This document shows positions 32,504 through 35,078 of a stretch of DNA of 35,078 bases, in pieces. Under the pieces are notes generated by a model. The model did no database searches, was not told the DNA's origin, and saw only the letters and a list, made by a program, of their open reading frames with translations. The position numbers were made by a program, and so were the translations under genes. Each line of letters starts with the position of its first letter. Position 1 is the stretch's first letter. The DNA comes from Pseudomonas sp. R-28-1W-6 (lineage in GTDB: Bacteria; Pseudomonadota; Gammaproteobacteria; Pseudomonadales; Pseudomonadaceae): assembly GCF_009799925.1 (NCBI RefSeq), contig NZ_WELK01000018.1:1-35078 (forward strand), written 5' to 3'.

Positions 32504-33124
32504 ATGCTCGGGTATATTGAAGACTTCATCAAATTCTCGGAAATCAACATCGACAGGAACAAGCAAAAAGAACTCAGGCGCGCAGGACGCGAACGCGAAC
32601 GCGAAGGCATGTTCGATGATCCGCGCGACGAGGCCCAGTACCGGAGTCAAGAGTTGGAGAACGTGGAGTACAGGTTCGAAGTGAGCCTGAAGCAAAGAGT
32701 TCGATACGCAGCCCTTGCCGCGCTCATCACAACAATAGAATGGAGGCTGCTCGCACTAAAAAAGCGCGCCTCGTTCGAGTTCCCGAAGCATCCGAACGGA
32801 ACAAACGAGACAGTACACATTCTTGGCGTCTTCAATGAGAAAACTGCGCTCGGATTGGAGTCCAAGATTCAACTCACCGAAGGCTTGGTTAAAGTTCGAA
32901 ACTGCATCGTTCACGCTCCGGGCCTGTTGGCGTCGTACCGCTTCGAGTCGCAGCCGCGCCCTGTCCTTGCGTCAATGGAGGGCATCAAGGCATCCAACAT
33001 CAACTTTCTCGGCGAGAGTATCGCGATCGAGCGGGGTTTCCTTGAAGGTGTCATCGAGTACATCAAACAATGGCTGCCGGAGCTAGAAAAAGCTATTTCG
33101 CAGCAAGGTCTGAATCGCCCCTAA
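32504..33124 (+). CDS. Hypothetical cargo protein with an Rx4H (HEPN-like) motif
   Basis: The protein has 206 residues, is highly charged and largely helical, with base composition lower in GC than its neighbours. KVRNCIVHAPG (R132, H137) fits the Rx4H signature of HEPN-domain RNases, in a long helical context that fits that fold. No signal or membrane span is seen. Upstream there is no clear ribosome site for the ATG at 32504. No adjacent MNT-type nucleotidyltransferase antitoxin was found: the next gene is a small lipoprotein. It might be a lone HEPN protein or an unrelated helical protein. The HEPN call is an inference from one motif. Confidence 0.6.
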   Translation: MLGYIEDFIKFSEINIDRNKQKELRRAGREREREGMFDDPRDEAQYRSQELENVEYRFEVSLKQRVRYAALAALITTIEWRLLALKKRASFEFPKHPNGTNETVHILGVFNEKTALGLESKIQLTEGLVKVRNCIVHAPGLLASYRFESQPRPVLASMEGIKASNINFLGESIAIERGFLEGVIEYIKQWLPELEKAISQQGLNRP

Positions 33125-33183
33125 CTAGGGGGCCAGCTGGAGGCAAATAGCTTGTACGGCCAAACCAACAAAGGAGCGACCCA

Positions 33184-33432
33184 ATGCGTCCAGATTGCAC
33201 TTACTGGCATCAAATCATACTGATCAGCTTGATTGCCTGCGCCTTGAGTGGATGTACCACATCAGTTGTCAGCTCGAACCCTAGGAATGTGGTGATCGAA
33301 TCACAATCGATGAATGCGAAGGAGGCGCAGAGGCTCGCAGATGCGGAATGCTTGAAACATAAGCGCTTTGCCAGGATGACGATCAAGGCTGACTATTGGG
33401 ATCGAAACTACACGTTCGAATGCGTTGAGTAG
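33184..33432 (+). CDS. Small lipoprotein
   Basis: The protein has 82 residues. A hydrophobic leader (IILISLIACALSGC) contains the lipobox with Cys24 as the modified residue. AAAGGAG precedes the ATG. The mature domain (MNAKEAQRLADAECLKHKRF, then YTFECVE) has two more Cys and is similar in layout to small YecR-like lipoproteins of accessory DNA. It lies in the inserted segment between phage V and W fragments. Function unknown. Confidence 0.75.
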   Translation: MRPDCTYWHQIILISLIACALSGCTTSVVSSNPRNVVIESQSMNAKEAQRLADAECLKHKRFARMTIKADYWDRNYTFECVE

Positions 33433-33459
33433 CAGCCTGGGTGCCACAAATCTTACCCT

Positions 33460-33624
33460 TCAAGGGGAATAGTGGTTCGAATTCTCCCCCGCATCCATCA
33501 TCGTTCCAGTCGCATTGACGCTGCCATTCACCCGCAGATTGCCCTTCAGGGTGGTCTGCGGGGTGTCCAGCGTCACGTCCGGCGCTTTTACTGTCACCGG
33601 CTGCGCGGCCTCGATGTTGATAGC
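33460..33624 (-). pseudogene. C-terminal fragment of phage baseplate protein V (spike)
   Basis: The minus-strand frame reads INIEAAQPVTVKAPDVTLDT, then NGSVNATGTMMDAGENSNHY and ends in TGA two codons later. These beta-helical repeats are the C-terminal part of gpV-like tail spikes, where the usual NSNHH ending is here NSNHYSP. Everything N-terminal to about 33624 is unrelated DNA. It lies 1.37 kb from the W fragment on the same strand, though V and W are normally contiguous. Confidence 0.65.
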
Positions 33625-33629
33625 CCCCA

Positions 33630-34026
33630 CACAGACCACCGCCAGCAACCCGGGGAACAAGGGGGCAAAGGGGGCAGGTCTGGGAGAACAATCGGAGACC
33701 ACCATATTGATTCAGCCGAATGCCAGCCCTGGGCAGATTCTGCCTGTCGTGACTGACCGCTTCTGGCCGACTCCCGCCTGAAGCGACAGGCTCAAAGTGG
33801 CCGACCTCCTTCCGTCGCGTCAGGCGCCTTCCGGCCACAACCAGATATTATTAATTCCGACGACCACCAACTGATGCGTAGCTACCTTTGTCCGCAAGAT
33901 GAAAAACAGATGGTAGAAATATTGCCATCCGGAGGCATCGTCAACTGACTTACAGCGTTGGCAGGGCGACGCATGAACCTCATGCGCCAATACCCTGGCG
34001 AACACCTGCAGGCTAGTCAGTGAGGC
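33630..34026. other. Intergenic debris without a supportable gene
   Basis: Beyond the V fragment the next ~400 bp carries no convincing ORF. A minus-strand frame at 33820-34005 lacks a ribosome site and any recognisable motif. A motif-like patch near 33735-33800 (GACCGCTTCTGGCCGACTC) resembles other noncoding patches near 31640-31700 and 34960-35050. Confidence 0.5.
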
Positions 34027-34794
34027 TCAGCGACATATACGGATACCGGAGATGTTGTTGCAGGTTTGACCATTAGATAAGGCCGTTATGCTGTCCGTAA
34101 CCTGCATTGATCTCGTGCCATTAGAGAAGTATGACGTAGAGCCCATTGAGTACTCTCGCAGGCCATTATCGTAATAGGTGAAATCGCCGATTTTTCGTCC
34201 TGAAAAACCATTTCTGTTCGTAAGCATGCCATTGCCCAAATCGTAGAGTGTCGAGTTGTTAAGCGACCAGTTGGCTATGTCGAACTGACGTGCGTCCCAG
34301 ACCGATAGTTTTTTTAGCTCTGGATAGCTTCCGTAATGTGGCCCCGTCCCAGTGGGAAGAGATCCGTAGTTAGTCGTCTTCATCGCGTTGGCGACGGTGG
34401 CGACCATGAGAACGGACCCCACTAGAGCTTGGGCCATTCGCTCCTTGCCGCCTTTGTAGTGAAAGTCGTACAGGACGGCTTGGTGCTCTGGAGAGCCCCA
34501 TTCCGTTTTTAAGTGCTCGCGCAAGAAGTTAACGCGCCACTGAGCAAATGGCGTAATTGATGACGATTTGGACCCATCAGCAGCACGGCAGTCGATCTCG
34601 CCGTCAGAGCTGATCCGGGTGGCATCCGCGCATTTTTCTGTGTTGATGAGGTAGTGATACTTGCCGACAGTTATCGCTGTATCACGTGGATAGTTAACCT
34701 CTTCGACGACAGAAGAGACGGTGGAGCACCCTGCGGTGAGGGCAGTCAATCCAACGGTGGCTGCCTTCAGGAAACTTTGCGATGTGGCCTTCAA
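34027..34794 (-). CDS. Hypothetical lipoprotein (TTG start)
   Basis: The protein has 255 residues. It starts with TTG at 34794, preceded by GGAGAA; the leader FLKAATVGLTALTAGC contains the lipobox with Cys23. The mature part includes YHYLINTEKCADATRISSDG, a hydrophobic stretch ERMAQALVGSVLMVATVANA and a Tyr/Gly/Asn-rich end with short repeats (IGDFTYYDNGLREYSMGSTS) resembling YwqK/MORN-like strands. I do not recognise a family. GC is below the window average. It may be cargo of the same accessory region. Confidence 0.75.
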   Translation of the reverse strand: MKATSQSFLKAATVGLTALTAGCSTVSSVVEEVNYPRDTAITVGKYHYLINTEKCADATRISSDGEIDCRAADGSKSSSITPFAQWRVNFLREHLKTEWGSPEHQAVLYDFHYKGGKERMAQALVGSVLMVATVANAMKTTNYGSLPTGTGPHYGSYPELKKLSVWDARQFDIANWSLNNSTLYDLGNGMLTNRNGFSGRKIGDFTYYDNGLREYSMGSTSYFSNGTRSMQVTDSITALSNGQTCNNISGIRICR

Positions 34795-35078
34795 AGCGGA
34801 TTCTCCATTTCAACGAACCACTCCAGTTCGGCAGCGCGCTCTGTGATGGCCTTCATGACGCATGATTGTCCATTGTTCCGCCGGTGAGGCGGTATATGTA
34901 GTGAGAGTGTCAGAGTATATGTGTACCCAGCTAGTGGAGATACTACCGCTTCAGCTAGATTATCTGTCACTCACCGGCCGCTCTTGGCCGTAAAACCCCG
35001 AGCAGCGACTGGCTGCTATTGGCCGATTCTGTTGAAAAAGTAGAGACCTCCCCATGCCGTTGGCAAAATTGCTCTATC
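34795..35078. other. Right-edge intergenic DNA
   Basis: No gene is supportable. The segment ends with TTGGCCGATTCTGTTGAAAA, a motif type I associate with Pseudomonas intergenic repeats and with ends of some IS-like elements. The window stops too early to decide. Confidence 0.4.

Noticed and set aside
32405..33183. Integron attC-like sites around the cargo genes (CTAACCAATCGCTCAGG and CCCCTAACTAGGGGG)
   Set aside because: Only a partial resemblance to the R-box side was found. No paired GTTAG-type box or conserved fold could be identified.
33820..34005. Minus-strand 61-residue ORF
   Set aside because: No ribosome site, no motif and composition not distinct from flanking debris.
1..35078. CRISPR array, tRNA or rRNA genes
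   Set aside because: No short direct repeats with unique spacers, no tRNA-like folds with CCA and no rRNA motifs were noticed on either strand. The only tandem repeats are the protein-coding Ig units.

Overview
The window is high-GC Gammaproteobacterial DNA, most likely from Pseudomonas. The main taxonomic clue is a MocR-type regulator (MpaR-like) next to an orphan ccoG, an arrangement I recall from P. aeruginosa (PA4132/PA4131). I see no rRNA, tRNA, CRISPR array or complete insertion sequence.

Region 1 (1-13841) is a giant-adhesin locus. The minus-strand adhesin starts at 5047 and runs off the left edge. It has an LEPR-XLL-type N-terminus, a DUF4347 domain, a glycine-rich beta-helix region and more than ten tandem ~102-residue Ig-like repeats. 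A sulfotransferase gene lies directly upstream. A small plus-strand pair encodes an MdpB-type tail-collar protein and a DUF6916-type protein. A second minus-strand run (13841 to 7210) encodes a periplasmic adaptor, a HlyD protein with a GAF-like N-terminus, an M50 site-2-protease/HlyD fusion with a PqqD-like front end, an Asp/Asn beta-hydroxylase with a Nif11-like tail, a second sulfotransferase and a GNAT. My inference is that these genes modify, process and export the adhesin or partner surface proteins. No ABC ATPase, SecA paralogue or TolC is visible inside the window.

Region 2 (13910-20379) is ordinary chromosome: a LysE exporter, a coiled-coil membrane protein, mpaR-like, ccoG, and a LysR gene divergent from an EamA transporter.

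Region 3 (20380-23500) is scrambled. It holds a gamma-glutamylcyclotransferase-like fragment, an unrecognised reverse-strand fragment, an intact small acidic protein, a full AraC regulator, an AraC-type gene reduced to its DNA-binding domain, a strong inverted repeat and an SMP-30-like pseudogene.

Region 4 (23559-31480) is a run of small-molecule enzymes: a haloperoxidase-like hydrolase, an isochorismatase-family hydrolase, an alpha/beta hydrolase, a small Cys protein, then four consecutive exported proteins (two alpha/beta hydrolases, a cupin, a carboxymuconolactone-decarboxylase-like protein). A convergent LysR and an SDR 3' fragment follow.

Region 5 (31481-35078) is prophage debris. Fragments of baseplate proteins V and W, normally adjacent, are separated by about 1.4 kb of lower-GC cargo on the opposite strand (a Cys-containing acidic secreted protein, an Rx4H HEPN-like candidate and a small lipoprotein). 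A further lipoprotein with a TTG start lies beyond.
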